Below, piece by piece: positions 53,981 to 64,000 of a stretch of 64,000 bases of DNA. The notes under the pieces were generated by a model, which did not search any database, was not told the DNA's origin, and was given only the letters and a program-made list of their open reading frames with translations. The stretch is from the NCBI RefSeq assembly GCF_016808095.1, contig NC_068976.1, positions 25,948,371 through 26,012,370 of the forward strand. Direction: 5' to 3'. The translations under genes and the position numbers were made by a program. The stretch's first letter is position 1. Every line of letters starts with the position of its first letter. The DNA comes from Vigna angularis. Its lineage: Eukaryota > Streptophyta > Magnoliopsida > Fabales > Fabaceae.

Positions 53981-53989
53981 CTAAGAGAT

Positions 53990-55702
53990 ATTACAATTTG
54001 AAAGATGTTTTTTTTATATATATATAAAATCATATGTAAATTTTTTATATAAGAAGAGAAAAATATTCAAGTGATTTAAATCTCATTATGACATATCTCC
54101 CTAATGTGATATAACCAAAACAAACTCAAATTATTTTGATACTAATGTTATCAAGTGATCAAAATAATTGATTTGAAACTAATGTCACGTGGAAAGTTAG
54201 AATGAAAAATAGAATTAGATTTTCGATAGCCAAATAAACTGATGAATTACCAATTAGCAAAATGGTTTATAGGTTATTTAGCAATTTTCTACATCATTAA
54301 GCTCTATCTTTGTTTGGATGATAGTAAAGGAGAAATATGGATAGTTACAAACAAACGTGTTTTTTTTAAGAAATAATTATAGAAATCAAGTACTATGCTT
54401 TAATTTCTTTTAGTTACAGGTTTTCTATTAAACAAATTTAAGCTTATGAATTAAGTACAAATGCTTCTAAAGATATATCAATTCAATATTATTTAACTTA
54501 GGTTTTAGGAGACGAAGATCACAATGGATGTATGGGATTATGATTAGGAAATTGCCCATCTTGACTATTTGTACGATATGAATATGATGTAAAATTAAAT
54601 TTATCCAAACACTAAAGAGTATATTAAAGTTGCATAAATTTTGGTATTACAATTTTTAAAATAATTTTCGACGTATTACTTTGTATAAAGATACATCTGA
54701 TTTCATTATTAGTCTATTTTAAATCTATTTAGTTTGTTGACATGTGTTGTTAAAGGTATTGCTTGGAGTTAAATTTTTTTCATTATGAAATTGTGTAGAG
54801 TAATTATACCCATAAATTATGTTAATTTTTATATAATGTATACTATTTTGAGACCCATGCGTACGCAAGGGTTGTGGTTATTTAAAAAAAAACTTGTATT
54901 AAAAATTAATAAAATTATTATTATATTTAAAGAAATAATTTATTTATAAAATTATGTTTAAATATTATAATTTTATATAGTTATAAATATAATATTCAAA
55001 TAAAAATTTTATAATATAAAAAAATAATCAATCAATTCTATTGTAACATATATTAAAAAATTTAATTATAAATAAACTTGTGCATACTAAAATTTATGAT
55101 AATAATTAAATTGATGTATTCATAAAAGCTATATGATTATATTTTTTTTGTGAGGTTTAAATAAATGGTTAGATACATATTTGTTCTAATTAGATTTTAT
55201 ATGTTTTTTATATTTAATAGTTATTATATATTTGAATGTAGTATTCGGTATGATTAAAATGAATAATTAATTTTTTGAATTGTATATTATACTAAAATGA
55301 AATGTGTATGTATAATTTATTAAACTCGAAAGTTTATATAAAAGATTAAGACTCAAGTAAACTCAATTAGTTTTAAACAAAATTATATAGATAACATCAA
55401 AAATTTAAATAAGTTTACAAAATTATATAGTTTTAAACAAACAAAATTATAGAAATATTATTCATAAAAGTATTATAAAAAAATATCAAATTTCTATTTT
55501 TAATTATGTAATCCTTTAATGATATCATCATAAAAAAACATAAAGAAAAAAAAAAGTGTAGCAGTTGAGTGAAAAAATAAAAGACACGAAGTGTTTGTAC
55601 TTTTAAGAAAAAGAAAATACTTCATTTATATTAGCCGCACGATTAGAGGCGAAATAGTGTTACCACCGAAGGAAGCAAGATGTGACCATCGCCGATGGCA
55701 AG
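53990..55702. other. AT-rich intergenic DNA
   Basis: No coding frame or structured repeat was recognised. Confidence 0.4.
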
Positions 55703-55710
55703 GTCGTGGC
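55703..55710. repeat. Left 8-bp target duplication of the hAT element
   Basis: GTCGTGGC, identical to 57059-57066. Confidence 0.92.
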
Positions 55711-57058
55711 TAGGGATGACAACAGATCGGGTCGGATCGGACACAGATGGTGTGATATTTGAACCCGATCCATGTGCAAAAAACGTATTTGTTACTCGTT
55801 TCGTTATTCGCTGGGTATCCGCATAAAAAAAATTCACGGATTTTTTTCAAACCCGCGGATACCCGTTGGATACTCGTTTTCAATCCCGAAATATTTAAAC
55901 TTTTTTTTTTATGATTTACAACTTTTCTTTCTTTCTCTCTTTCTTTCTCTCTTTATTTCTCTCTTTATTTCTCTCTGAGATCAATCAGCCACAATTTCCC
56001 CCACACAAAAAAAATCAGATAACCCAGATAAAACAAATCCCAAAAACCCCAATTAAAATATCTAGGGTTTTTGAAAAAATAATAAATTCCCTCTTTCTTT
56101 TTCCTCTTTTGTTTTTTTCTCTTAATCTTTTCCTTCCCACCAAACACCCTTCTCGCTCCCTCATTCTTTCGTTCCAAGAAAACAGCGATTCAATTGTTTG
56201 AGGATTGGTTGCTGCTTACTGATTGCACCTTTTTTTTTTCCATTTTTTTGTTCCTAATTTTATCCGGAGCAGGAGAATTTTTTGGAAAAATTTGCGCCAC
56301 AGAAACCCATTCTCCCAAAACCCCCTCCCCTCCTCCCTCCCCGACAACGCTTGGGACCACTACATCTGCAAATCATTTGATTGTCTCAACAAGCAAAACC
56401 CTAACCTCGACTTCGATTCTTACAAGAGCGACTTGCATCTCCCAATTCACCAGCTGTTCTAGATCGTCAAGCCGACAAAGTTGGTTCTTCGGCTAGTCCT
56501 CGATGTCGAGAGAGGCATCGGAGAGAACCAGGTTGGGAGGAGTTTCGGGAGTTTTCTTCTTTGAGGAGCGAGAAGATGACAGCGAGGGTGGTTTTTTGGG
56601 AAGTGGAAAAGGCATTTTGTTGTTGATGGTTCGTTTCGGATCTCTACGTCAAAGTGTTGGGGTGTGCAGATCAGATGTCTCTTCTATCTTCTCTTCTTTT
56701 TTTCAAAGTTTAAGTATGTGAGTGTGTGTGTGTGTGTGTATGAGATGTGAATGAGAAAACCCTAGTTCTGTGACAGCAGAGGGAGTGAATGAGAAAAATA
56801 GTGAAATTTAGGGTTTGTTTTTTCTTTGACGGCAGAGAGAGAATAAGTAAGAAAATCGAGACAAAATTGTAATTTTATTTTTCAAACAGGTAACGGGTAC
56901 CCGCAGGTATGGATAGTGTGATACCCGAACCCGACCCGTTAACAAGCGGGTATTAAAATACCCGCTACCCGCGGGTACCTCTTACCCGCGGGTATTAAAT
57001 ATCCGAAGCGAATTTTACCCGCGAATACCCATGGGTACAGATTTTTTTGTCATCCCTA
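55711..57058. mobile_element. Non-autonomous hAT element, 1348 bp
   Basis: Terminal inverted repeats TAGGGATGACA..TGTCATCCCTA with a perfect 8-bp target duplication GTCGTGGC (55703-55710 and 57059-57066) identify the hAT superfamily. Both subterminal zones are rich in ACCCG/CGGGT words, including the palindrome TACCCGCGGGTA twice at about 56965-57000; these are likely transposase-binding repeats. No transposase is encoded. The interior starts with a CT microsatellite (55918-55977) and carries a gene-derived-looking segment. Confidence 0.92.
56223..56540 (+). pseudogene. Probable captured gene fragment (methyltransferase-type) inside the hAT element
   Basis: A frame on + reads NPLPSSLPDNAWDHYICKSF then DCLNKQNPNL, DLHLPIHQLF, a stop at 56460, and VKPTKLVLRLVLDVERGIGE. 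The wording and order recall the segment before and at the SAM-binding motif I (usually LDIGGGTG) of a plant family of SAM-dependent methyltransferase-like proteins. The glycine-rich motif is damaged (VERGIG) and stops follow, so it would be dead. A 5'-leader-like CT-rich sequence precedes it. Donor identity is from memory of the family and needs a search. Confidence 0.45.
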
Positions 57059-57066
57059 GTCGTGGC
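57059..57066. repeat. Right 8-bp target duplication of the hAT element
   Basis: GTCGTGGC, identical to 55703-55710. Confidence 0.92.
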
Positions 57067-57534
57067 TAACGGTGATCGCGAATAAAGGCAAAACGCGAGT
57101 GAAGACGAAACGTAAGCGACAACGACGAAGCACATTGTTGAGTGAATCGTAAAAGACTAATAAAAAGCTTTGTCACTAACCTTAATCAGAAAACTCTAAT
57201 CTGGTAAGCTCTAAATCTTCACAAACTCATCAAATCGAAAGCAAACTCACAATTTTAGTTAAGTCTATTGATTTTATTACCAAGTCTATCGATTCTACAC
57301 CAAATCCGAGTTTGTTTCCAAATTAACTCATAAACACTAAGTTAGCACATAAACTTGACTGAATTAACTCACAAATTTGATAACCATATATACGGATATA
57401 TACAGATTGTGCAAACCTGTACACAAATAAATTTAACATGAAATTGATGTAGACTTTGATACTATGATAACTAAAGTGATAGAGTATAGAAAATACAACT
57501 AATAATATCAATACTAATAATAGTAATAGATTAT
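57067..57534. other. Intergenic DNA between the hAT element and the ATT repeats
   Basis: Nothing is recognised apart from a moderately repeated word CTATTGATT / CTATCGATT near 57264-57295. Confidence 0.4.
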
Positions 57535-57717
57535 AGTTATTATAATGATAATAATAATATAAATATGAATTATTATTATTATTATTATTATGAGATTAAA
57601 ACATAATATATAACAAAATAATAATAATAATATAAAAATAATAATATTATTATTAACAATAATGATAATAATAATATATAATAATAATAATAATATATAA
57701 TAATAATATATAATTCA
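57535..57717. repeat. (ATT)n / (AAT)n simple-repeat block
   Basis: Interrupted AAT/ATT trinucleotides in both orientations, ending right before the Copia element. Confidence 0.9.
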
Positions 57718-57734
57718 AATTGTGAGAACAAATA

Positions 57735-57937
57735 TGTTAAATGTAAAAACTAAACCGTCTAATGACTTTAACTGTCAAATGACAGTTAGTCACTCTTGTA
57801 TCTGGTATACATATATACCTTACTTTTGTTTAATGAGAATAACACTCATTTTTCTCTCTTTCTGTATTACATTCTTTGCCAAACTCTCTTATCACTGTTG
57901 CTTTCTCACAAACATCTAGCAGTGCTAGAAGCTAACA
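57735..57937 (+). repeat. 5' LTR of the Copia element
   Basis: 203 bp, TG...CA. It has a CTTGTATCTGGTATACATATATACC promoter-like middle (about 57795-57820). Confidence 0.92.
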
Positions 57938-58013
57938 ATGGTATCCAGAGCTAAAGGTTGCGAAATCTGGTGAAATTCTGCGACGTCCAAGAACACGATT
58001 CAAGAAGAAAGGA

Positions 58014-58920
58014 GTGATGACCGGATTAATTCACCTCAACCTACTGATATTTGACGGTAAATGTTATGATGATTGGTGCGTGAAAATGGAAGCTATTCTT
58101 GGGTTTCAAGAAGTCGATGAAATAGTGAAGAAAGGACTCCAAGAACCTTTGAAAGGTGACTCAGAAGAAGTGAAAAGGTTGTATAAAGAAAACATAAGGC
58201 TTGACTGCAAGGCAAGGATGTTATTGCATCAATGCATTTCTGCCTCAATCTTTCAAAAGGTATCGAAAGCTACCACGGCCAAAGAAGTCTGGGACATTCT
58301 GCAAGATGGTTATGGAAATTCTTGTAAGGTAAAGAAGGTTCGTTTGGAGTCCCTACAGAGGCAATATGAGCTTTTATGCATGGGGGAGCAGGAAAAGGTG
58401 GTGGAGTACATTGGCAGAATTCAAATCGTGGTGAATGCTATGAGAGCATGCGATAAGGTTGTGAAGGACAAGAAGATTGTCGAGAAAATACTTTGAACCT
58501 TAACACCACAGTACGATCACATCGTGGTTGCCATAGAGGAATGCAAGGATCTTGAGACGGTGAAGCTTGAAAAGCTGTAGAATTTCCTTGAAGCGCGTGA
58601 ACAGAGATTGACTGAGAGAAAGAATGCAGAAAAGGGTGTGACGCAGGGCACAAATCAAGCTTGCAGGCCAGGAATAATCAAAGTTTCAAAGGTCGTGGGA
58701 GAGGCAGAGAGAGGTCACGTGGTGGACGCAATGGCGGTAGAAGCACGAAACCCTCTGATCAAATCAATGAAGACAATGGAGGTGAGTAGAAGGAGAGAAA
58801 CAATAGAGGAGGCAAACAATTTAGAGGCAGAGGAAGAAAAGGGTATGACAAAAGAAGTGTTCAATGCTACACCTGTAACAAATTCGGGCACTACTCTGCA
58901 GAGTGCTGACACAATGAAGC
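58014..58920 (+). pseudogene. gag: Copia Gag with zinc knuckle (interrupted)
   Basis: The frame from 58014 starts MMTGLIHLNLLIFDGKCYDD and shows the UBN2-type gag domain of Copia elements (DWCVKMEAIL, AKEVWDIL, LESLQRQYELL). It stops at TGA 58494-58496 where relatives continue; the same frame then reads on as a clear Gag (TLTPQYDHIVVAIEE) with a further TAG near 58580. A CCHC knuckle, CYTCNKFGHYSAEC, lies at 58865-58906 in another frame, with TGA directly after. It would package element RNA in cytoplasmic particles if intact. Confidence 0.8.
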
Positions 58921-59224
58921 TGTGAAGAAGTCCAAGAATGATGAAGCAGAAATCTTGCTCAGGATGATTGTGATTCAGAGTCTGATCGTGTTGTTCTTAT
59001 GACCACTCTAGAACGAGTAGAAGAGGAGCAGTGTAGAGAAATAGTGCGGGACAGGTGTGACTATGTGGGAGAGAATGTGTTGTAGCCAAAAACAACACGT
59101 CATGTTGCGGGTGCGTGTCGTTGTTACACTGACATTAACCACATGTCGCACTTGGAGGAGGTGAGTCATGTAGCGAATGTTAAAGAAATTAAAAGTGTGT
59201 TGCTGTCGAGCGAACACGATCGTG

Positions 59225-60448
59225 TGTTAAACTCTTTGGCAAGTGCACCAAATCGTTCAAGTAATAAACCGTGGTAAGACCAGGTATCGTTTTCCCAAGA
59301 GACTCGTAATACTAGAAAATTGTGCGATTAACAACTCATCTAGACTCAAGAACAACTCATCATTTAAGAATATGTGCAAAAAGATAAATTCACAAGTAAT
59401 TACAAGGTTGGACTTTGGTATTGAAGGCACTTGGAAATGGAAAAGGACTAGAAATGGTATGAAATGACATTGCTAAGGTTAGTTTTCACCAATGCACTCT
59501 TGTGTATAACCAATTTCATCTCCTCTCTATCAATTTACTAAAGTCAATCCACTAAAACACTCTAGCCCTAATCCCTTAGGTGAAAAAGCCTAGATTTTCC
59601 TTATCAAACTCCAATCCCTTGGACAATCTAACAAGCAAACCCGCATTAAGAACTAGGATCTAAGACAACATGTGAATCATATCCCATCCCTGGCTCAATG
59701 ACCCACAAGGACTCTTGTTTCAGTTCAAGATTTCATATCCCATCCCTGGCTCAATGAAACCCCAAAATCAAGTCATGAACGTTCCCATTACACGCAAGCT
59801 TTAAGATCGGAAACAAGAATACTAGTAATAGATAGAAAAGGCATTTATAAATACGAAACAATCATTCATTACACAAGAGTTCATAGGCTACATCTAACCC
59901 TAACAAGATGAATCTGGTTCTCCATTTCCATGGAGAACCCTAAAGCTTACAAACATGGAAGATGGAAGAAGAAGGAGACCCAAAGGAAGAGGAGGAGATG
60001 TTCCCACAAGCTCCTCGCGCCCTCCATGAGCTCCAGACGTGAAATCGCACCTCCAAAGAACCAACGACCCGTTTTCTTTCTGCCTCGTGAATATATATAC
60101 TGCCCGAATTCTCGCTTAAGCTAAATTATTCTCGCTTAAGCGAAAATGAACTTGTTGGAGAAGATAGTCATTCTCGCTTAAGCTAAATTATTCTCGCTTA
60201 AGCGAAAATGACTTTTTCAGCAATGACTTCCTGGATCACCGAGGCTCTTCAATGTAATGCAGGATCTTCCTAACATCGAAATAGATCAAAAAACAAGGGA
60301 TTAGAGTATTATTTACGTAATGTAGCCCAAAATATAGATAAATACTAAAACTAAATAAAAGAGAGGATTTAAGCAAGTAATAAGCTAAAGAAGAGTTGAT
60401 TTTGCTACTAAAATGATGCTTAGATAATGGTAAGAATTAGCATTATCA
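59225..60448. mobile_element. Solo LTR nested in the Copia element, 1224 bp
   Basis: Starts TGTTAAACTC and ends GCATTATCA (TG...CA). It is flanked by a perfect 5-bp duplication TCGTG (59220-59224 and 60449-60453). Taking it out restores a continuous Copia frame across the site (EHDR followed by AEDDSCWYLDTG), which confirms the borders. It has no PBS, polypurine tract or protein frame, so it is most simply a solo LTR left by recombination. Internal features are a repeated CATATCCCATCCCTGGCTCA word (59687 and 59731) and palindromic TCGCTTAAGCGA repeats near 60110-60210. Confidence 0.85.
60108..60212. repeat. Duplicated palindrome block TCGCTTAAGC(GA)
   Basis: ATTCTCGCTTAAGC occurs four times, at about 60108, 60128, 60170 and 60190, in two copies of a ~62-bp unit. 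The second word of each pair forms the perfect 12-bp palindrome TCGCTTAAGCGA. Confidence 0.85.
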
Positions 60449-60453
60449 TCGTG

Positions 60454-61108
60454 CTGAAGACGATTCATGCTGGTACTTAGATACTGGATGTTCTAACCAC
60501 ATGACAGGAAGAAGAGAGTGGTTAGTAAATCTTGATTCAAGAATAAAAAGCAATGTGAGGTTCGCTGATGATAGCACGGTGACAGCGGAAGGAGTTGGTA
60601 GAGTTTTGATCGCGTGCAAGAATGGTGGAGTCACATATATGGATGACGTGTAATGAAAAACAACTTGTTAAGCCTTGGACAGCTCCTGGAGAAAGGCTAT
60701 ACCATGTCAATGCATCAGAACCTCATCGAAGTGTTTGACAAAAGACAACGTCTTGTGATCAAAGCTCCACTAGCCAAGAACAGGACGTTCAAGGTAAATC
60801 TGAACGCAGCAGCAATACAGTGTCTATCCTCGTTGAATGTTGAAGAGGAAAGTTGGGTATGGCATTATAGATTCGAGCACTTGAATTTCAAAAGCCTGAG
60901 TTTGCTAAACAGCAAAGAGTTGATAAAAGTTGTGCCTTTGATAAACACTCCAAAGAAGATTTGTGAAGGTTGTGCTATGGGAAAACAAGCCAGAAGAAAA
61001 CTCAAGAAGTTTGCGCCTAAAAGAGCTAAACAACCACTCGGTGTAGTCCATTCAGATGTGTGGGCCCCTTCGAAGTACCAACACTTGGAGGTAATAGATA
61101 TTTTCTAA
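60454..61108 (+). pseudogene. pol: Copia protease and pre-integrase/integrase N-terminus
   Basis: Protease active site WYLDTGCSNHMTG at 60471-60509. The GAG-pre-integrase segment LLSLGQLLEKGYTM begins near 60662. The integrase zinc-finger part is WHYRFEHLNFKSL.. ICEGCAMGKQ, where the first His of the usual H-x-R-x-G/LGH is retained but the second is in an altered EHL context. A stop (TAA/TGA) sits near 60652 and a one-base deletion near 61062 (VWAP instead of the usual VWGP) shifts the frame before the catalytic core. Confidence 0.8.
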
Positions 61109-61632
61109 TTTTTGTAGATGAATGGACTAGGAAGATATGGGTTTTTCTGTTGAAAGAAAAGAAAGAAGTTTTCTCATGGTTTGTTAAATTTTGTGACATG
61201 GTGGAGAGGCAATCAGCCCTACAAATGAAGATTTTCATAACCAATGGAGGTGAAGAGTTTAATTATGGGGAGATGAGCAAATTCTATGATGAGAAGGGAA
61301 TTGTATACGAGGTTGTTGCTCCATACACACCTCAGAACAATGGCTTGGCCAAGAGGAGGAATAGAACGCTACTTGAAATGACCATATGCTTGATTAAAGG
61401 GAAGAATCTGCCACACAGCTTATGGGGAGAGGTTGTCTCAACAATAGTCTATTTGTTGAACAGAAGTTCAAAAAAAGCATTGGCAAACTACAATCCAGAA
61501 GAGGCGTGGTCTGAAATCAAGCCATTAGCAGATCACCTGAGGATATTTGGATCTGTGTGTTACAAACACGTTCCAGATGAGAGGAGGAAAAAGTTAGGAG
61601 ATAAGAGTGAGGTTTTCATCATGGTTGATTAG
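61060..61632 (+). pseudogene. pol: Copia integrase core, catalytic residues lost
   Basis: Reads GPFEVPTLGGNRYFLIFVDE, then IFITNGGEEF and APYTPQNNGLAKRRNRTLLE. The first catalytic Asp (HSDVW) lies just before the frameshift. The second Asp, usually TD-x-GGE, is Asn (TNGGEE). The Glu usually found in the GVAERKNRT word is Lys (GLAKRRNRT). The triad is therefore broken even if the frame were restored. It ends at TAG 61630-61632. Confidence 0.82.
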
Positions 61633-63440
61633 CAGAGATGTACTGATAGACGAGTTTGCTATATTCAATTGGCTGGAAGCAAAAGGTGATTTAAATCCAT
61701 CTACTGTCGTATCTAGCTAGTTGGATGAGAAAAGGCCTGAAGAGGCTGAACAAATAGTTGCTAATGAAGAAGTTAACAATAGAAGATAACAAAGAGCTTG
61801 GTTCCCCTCAACAAGGCTTGCAGGTCATGAGGTGTTCACAAACAATGAAATTGCAGATTCAGGTGACATTGTTCATTATGCTTTTCTTGTCGATGCTGAA
61901 ACACTTTCATTAAAACAAGCTGTTGATATTAAAGAATGGAAGGAGGCTATGTTGGAGGAGCTGAAAGCAATTGAAAAGAATAGAACGTGGGAGATGGTAG
62001 AGCTTCCTTAGCATAAACAAGCTATTGGGGTTAAATGGGTGTTCAAAACAAAGTATAAACCAGATGGAAGCATTACAAAATTGAAGGCTAGGCTGGTAGC
62101 AAAAGGCTTTTTGCAGAAACCTGGAATAGACTTCATCGATGTTTTTGCACCTGTTGCAAGACTTGAAACGATAAGACTTGTTGTTGCTATGGCGAATTTC
62201 AATAGTTGGAACATTTTCCAGATGGATGTCAAATCTGCGTTTCTGAATGGCCCTCTTGAAGAAGAAGTTTTCGTTAGACAACCACTTGGATTTGTAAAGT
62301 AAGGTCAAGAGTTGAAGGTGTACAAATTGAAGAAGGCTTTATATGGCCTTCGTTAGGCACCTCGAGCCTGGAATAAACACATTGACGTGCTGCTCATTAG
62401 ACTTGGCTTTCAAAAATGCACTGTTGAATTTGGAGTCTATATGAAATTTGCTAAGCAACAGGGTATTTTACTTGTGTGCTTGTACGTTGATGATTTGCTT
62501 GTTACTGGGAACTCTGCAGACAAAATTGAAGGATTTAAGTTGAAAATGAAAAACGAATTTGAAATGACAGATATCGGGAGCTTGAGCTACTTTCTTGGGC
62601 TAGAGTTTGTGCAGACAGTAGATGGAGTTTTCCTTCATCAAAGAAAGTATGTCAATGAGATTCTGAAGAGACTTAATATGAAAGACTACAATTGCACGTC
62701 AATTTCAATCATGGCGAACTTGAAACTTTCGAGTCAGGAGAAAGAGAGCAAGGTGGATGCAACCTTGTTCAAGCAAATAGTAGGATCTCTTAGATATATG
62801 TGTAATAGCATACCTAACATCAGTTTTGGAGTTGGGTTAGTCTACAGATTCATGCATGATCCAAGACACTCTCATCTCGCTGCAGCCAAGCACATCCTGC
62901 GCTACTTGAAGGGAACAACAGATTACGATCTTCTTTTCCCCAAGAAGCTTGGTAGTACGAGTGGATTTTTGGAGGCATGGTGTGACTCAAATTGGAGTGG
63001 TGATCAGATGAATAGGAAGAGCACCTATGGGTACTTGTTTAAGTGTGTGGGAGCTTCAATCTCTTGGTGCTTAAAGAAGCAAAATGTTGTTGCACTTTCT
63101 TCCTGTGAAGCGGAGTACATATCCTCTGCAGAGACTGCCTACCAATGCGCATGGCTAGAAACTATTCTACGAGAATTGAAGATTGAACACAGTAAGCCAA
63201 TACAATTAATGGTGGATAACAGATGAGCTATCATTTTATCCAGAAACCCAGTCTCTCATAGCAGAAGCAAGCATATAGAGATCAAATTTCACTATCTAAG
63301 AGATCAAGTTAGTAAAGGGAAGTTGGATTTGGTGTACTATACCACAGAAGAAGTACTATACCACAGAAGAACAGACTGCGGACATCTTCACCAAGGGTTT
63401 AAGACAAAACAGGTTTGAGAAGCTGAGGGATTCTCTTGGA
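61633..63440 (+). pseudogene. pol: Copia reverse transcriptase and RNase H (interrupted)
   Basis: After several stops (61720-61790 and 62009-62011), the RT is clear at 62020-62620: [50 protein letters not shown], and the active-site YVDD at 62483-62494. Stops interrupt at about 62300-62302 and 62354. RNase H has WCDSNWSGDQMNRKSTYGY and SSCEAEYISSAE (62960-63130), then a TGA at 63224-63226 in the usual VDN-x-SAI word. The tail [15 protein letters not shown] and ADIFTKG follows to about 63410, with an 18-bp tandem duplication at 63331-63373. Confidence 0.85.
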
Positions 63441-63454
63441 GTTAAATCCCTGAG

Positions 63455-63656
63455 TGTTAAATGTAAAAACTAAACCGTCTAACGACTTTAACTGTTAAAT
63501 GACAGTCAGCCATTCTTGTATCTGGTATACTATATACCTTACTTTTGTTTAATGAGAATAACACTCGTTTTTCTCTCTTTCTGTATTACATTTTCTACTA
63601 CACTCTCTTATCACTGCTGCTTTCTCACAAATATCTAGCAGTGCTAACAACTAACA
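63455..63656 (+). repeat. 3' LTR of the Copia element
   Basis: 202 bp. It differs from the 5' LTR mostly by C/T and A/G transitions, consistent with methylation-driven decay. Confidence 0.92.
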
Positions 63657-64000
63657 AGATATATGAGTATGTTTAACATTTGGTTTCCCTGATTTGAAGG
63701 AACAAATTTGTTGGAGGAAGGTAAATATCATTCGCACATGAGTGTTTATATACGAAAGAATATACTATTGATTAAAGGAAAAAAAGACAAAAATGGCTAT
63801 TGAAAAAGAAGAGAGAAAGAGAAGAAACAAATTTTGGAGGTGAGGATAATCGATTCTAAATAATTAAAAAAGATTAGAATCGATTTTGAATGTATTTTCA
63901 AAAACTGAAATCAATTATGTGTCACTAAAATCAATTTTGGGCAAATAAAAGAAATTGGAATTGATTCTTGAATGTGTCTTTTAGGCAATAGAATCAATTC
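63657..64000. other. Intergenic edge with AATCGATT-type repeats
   Basis: From about 63845 to the end there are at least six spaced words GAATCGATT / AATCAATT, in a loose ~30-bp rhythm. This looks like the start of a degenerate repeat that continues beyond the window. Confidence 0.5.

Larger units (their letters stand above)
57735..63656 (+). mobile_element. Decayed Ty1/Copia retrotransposon with a nested solo LTR
   Basis: LTRs at 57735-57937 and 63455-63656 start TGTTAAATGTAAAAAC and end CTAACA; about 17 of 203 positions differ, so it is much older than the Gypsy element. The flanks AAATA and AGATA agree at four of five bases. The PBS TGGTATCCAGAGC (57939-57951) fits initiator-Met tRNA. The domain order Gag, zinc knuckle, protease, integrase, reverse transcriptase, RNase H is that of Copia. 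Several stops and a frameshift are present, and integrase catalytic residues are changed. A 1224-bp LTR interrupts the region just before the protease. Confidence 0.93.

Overview
This is an AT-rich plant nuclear window. Its intron-bearing genes, a MIR172 hairpin and several repeat families point to a dicot, most likely a papilionoid legume (Vigna/Phaseolus type). The legume call is inference from repeat style, not from a marker gene.

Host genes are sparse. (1) A MIR172 locus on + has its hairpin at 14022-14160 and a TATA box near 13550. (2) A SIAMESE-related (SMR) cyclin-dependent kinase inhibitor lies on - at 26719-26934. (3) ARP5, the INO80-complex actin-related protein, lies on + at 41654-47214; twelve coding exons were placed and every junction keeps frame (722 aa). 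(4) An FtsJ/RlmE-type 2'-O-methyltransferase lies on - at 51919-52957; its second exon supplies the last residue of the catalytic tetrad.

The rest is mostly transposable-element strata. At 2874-4455 is a Mutator-like element with long inverted repeats and a perfect 9-bp target duplication. At 5863-6124 and 21430-22435 are two opposite-facing members of one CACTA-like family. At 17.8-19 kb is a LINE relic on -. At 19.69-22.56 kb and 48.48-50.9 kb are two divergent copies of one long LTR-like repeat, in opposite orientation. At 23311-24267 is an internally deleted Copia element. At 27713-39542 is a second Mutator-like element with a 9-bp duplication, split by a complete Tat-type Ty3/Gypsy element (29164-38667, 5-bp duplication). 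At 55711-57058 is a non-autonomous hAT element carrying what looks like a captured methyltransferase-type gene fragment. At 57735-63656 is a decayed Copia element that itself holds a 1.2-kb solo LTR with its own duplication.

The Gypsy element is the most complete. It has 702-bp LTRs differing at about 12 sites, a PBS, Gag, protease, reverse transcriptase, two RNase H domains and an integrase with an intact D,D35E. It also carries an antisense two-exon gene between integrase and the 3' LTR. Its sense reading frame is broken at two poly-G runs and one stop; the antisense gene has one stop.

I found no operon-like or defence-like system and no clearly new biological system. The best leads are the MIR172 leader ORFs, the Gypsy antisense gene, the gene-fragment-bearing hAT and the paired LTR-like repeats. 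Large stretches (0-2.8, 6.1-13.5, 14.8-17.7, 24.3-26.7 and 53-55.7 kb) show nothing I can support as genes.
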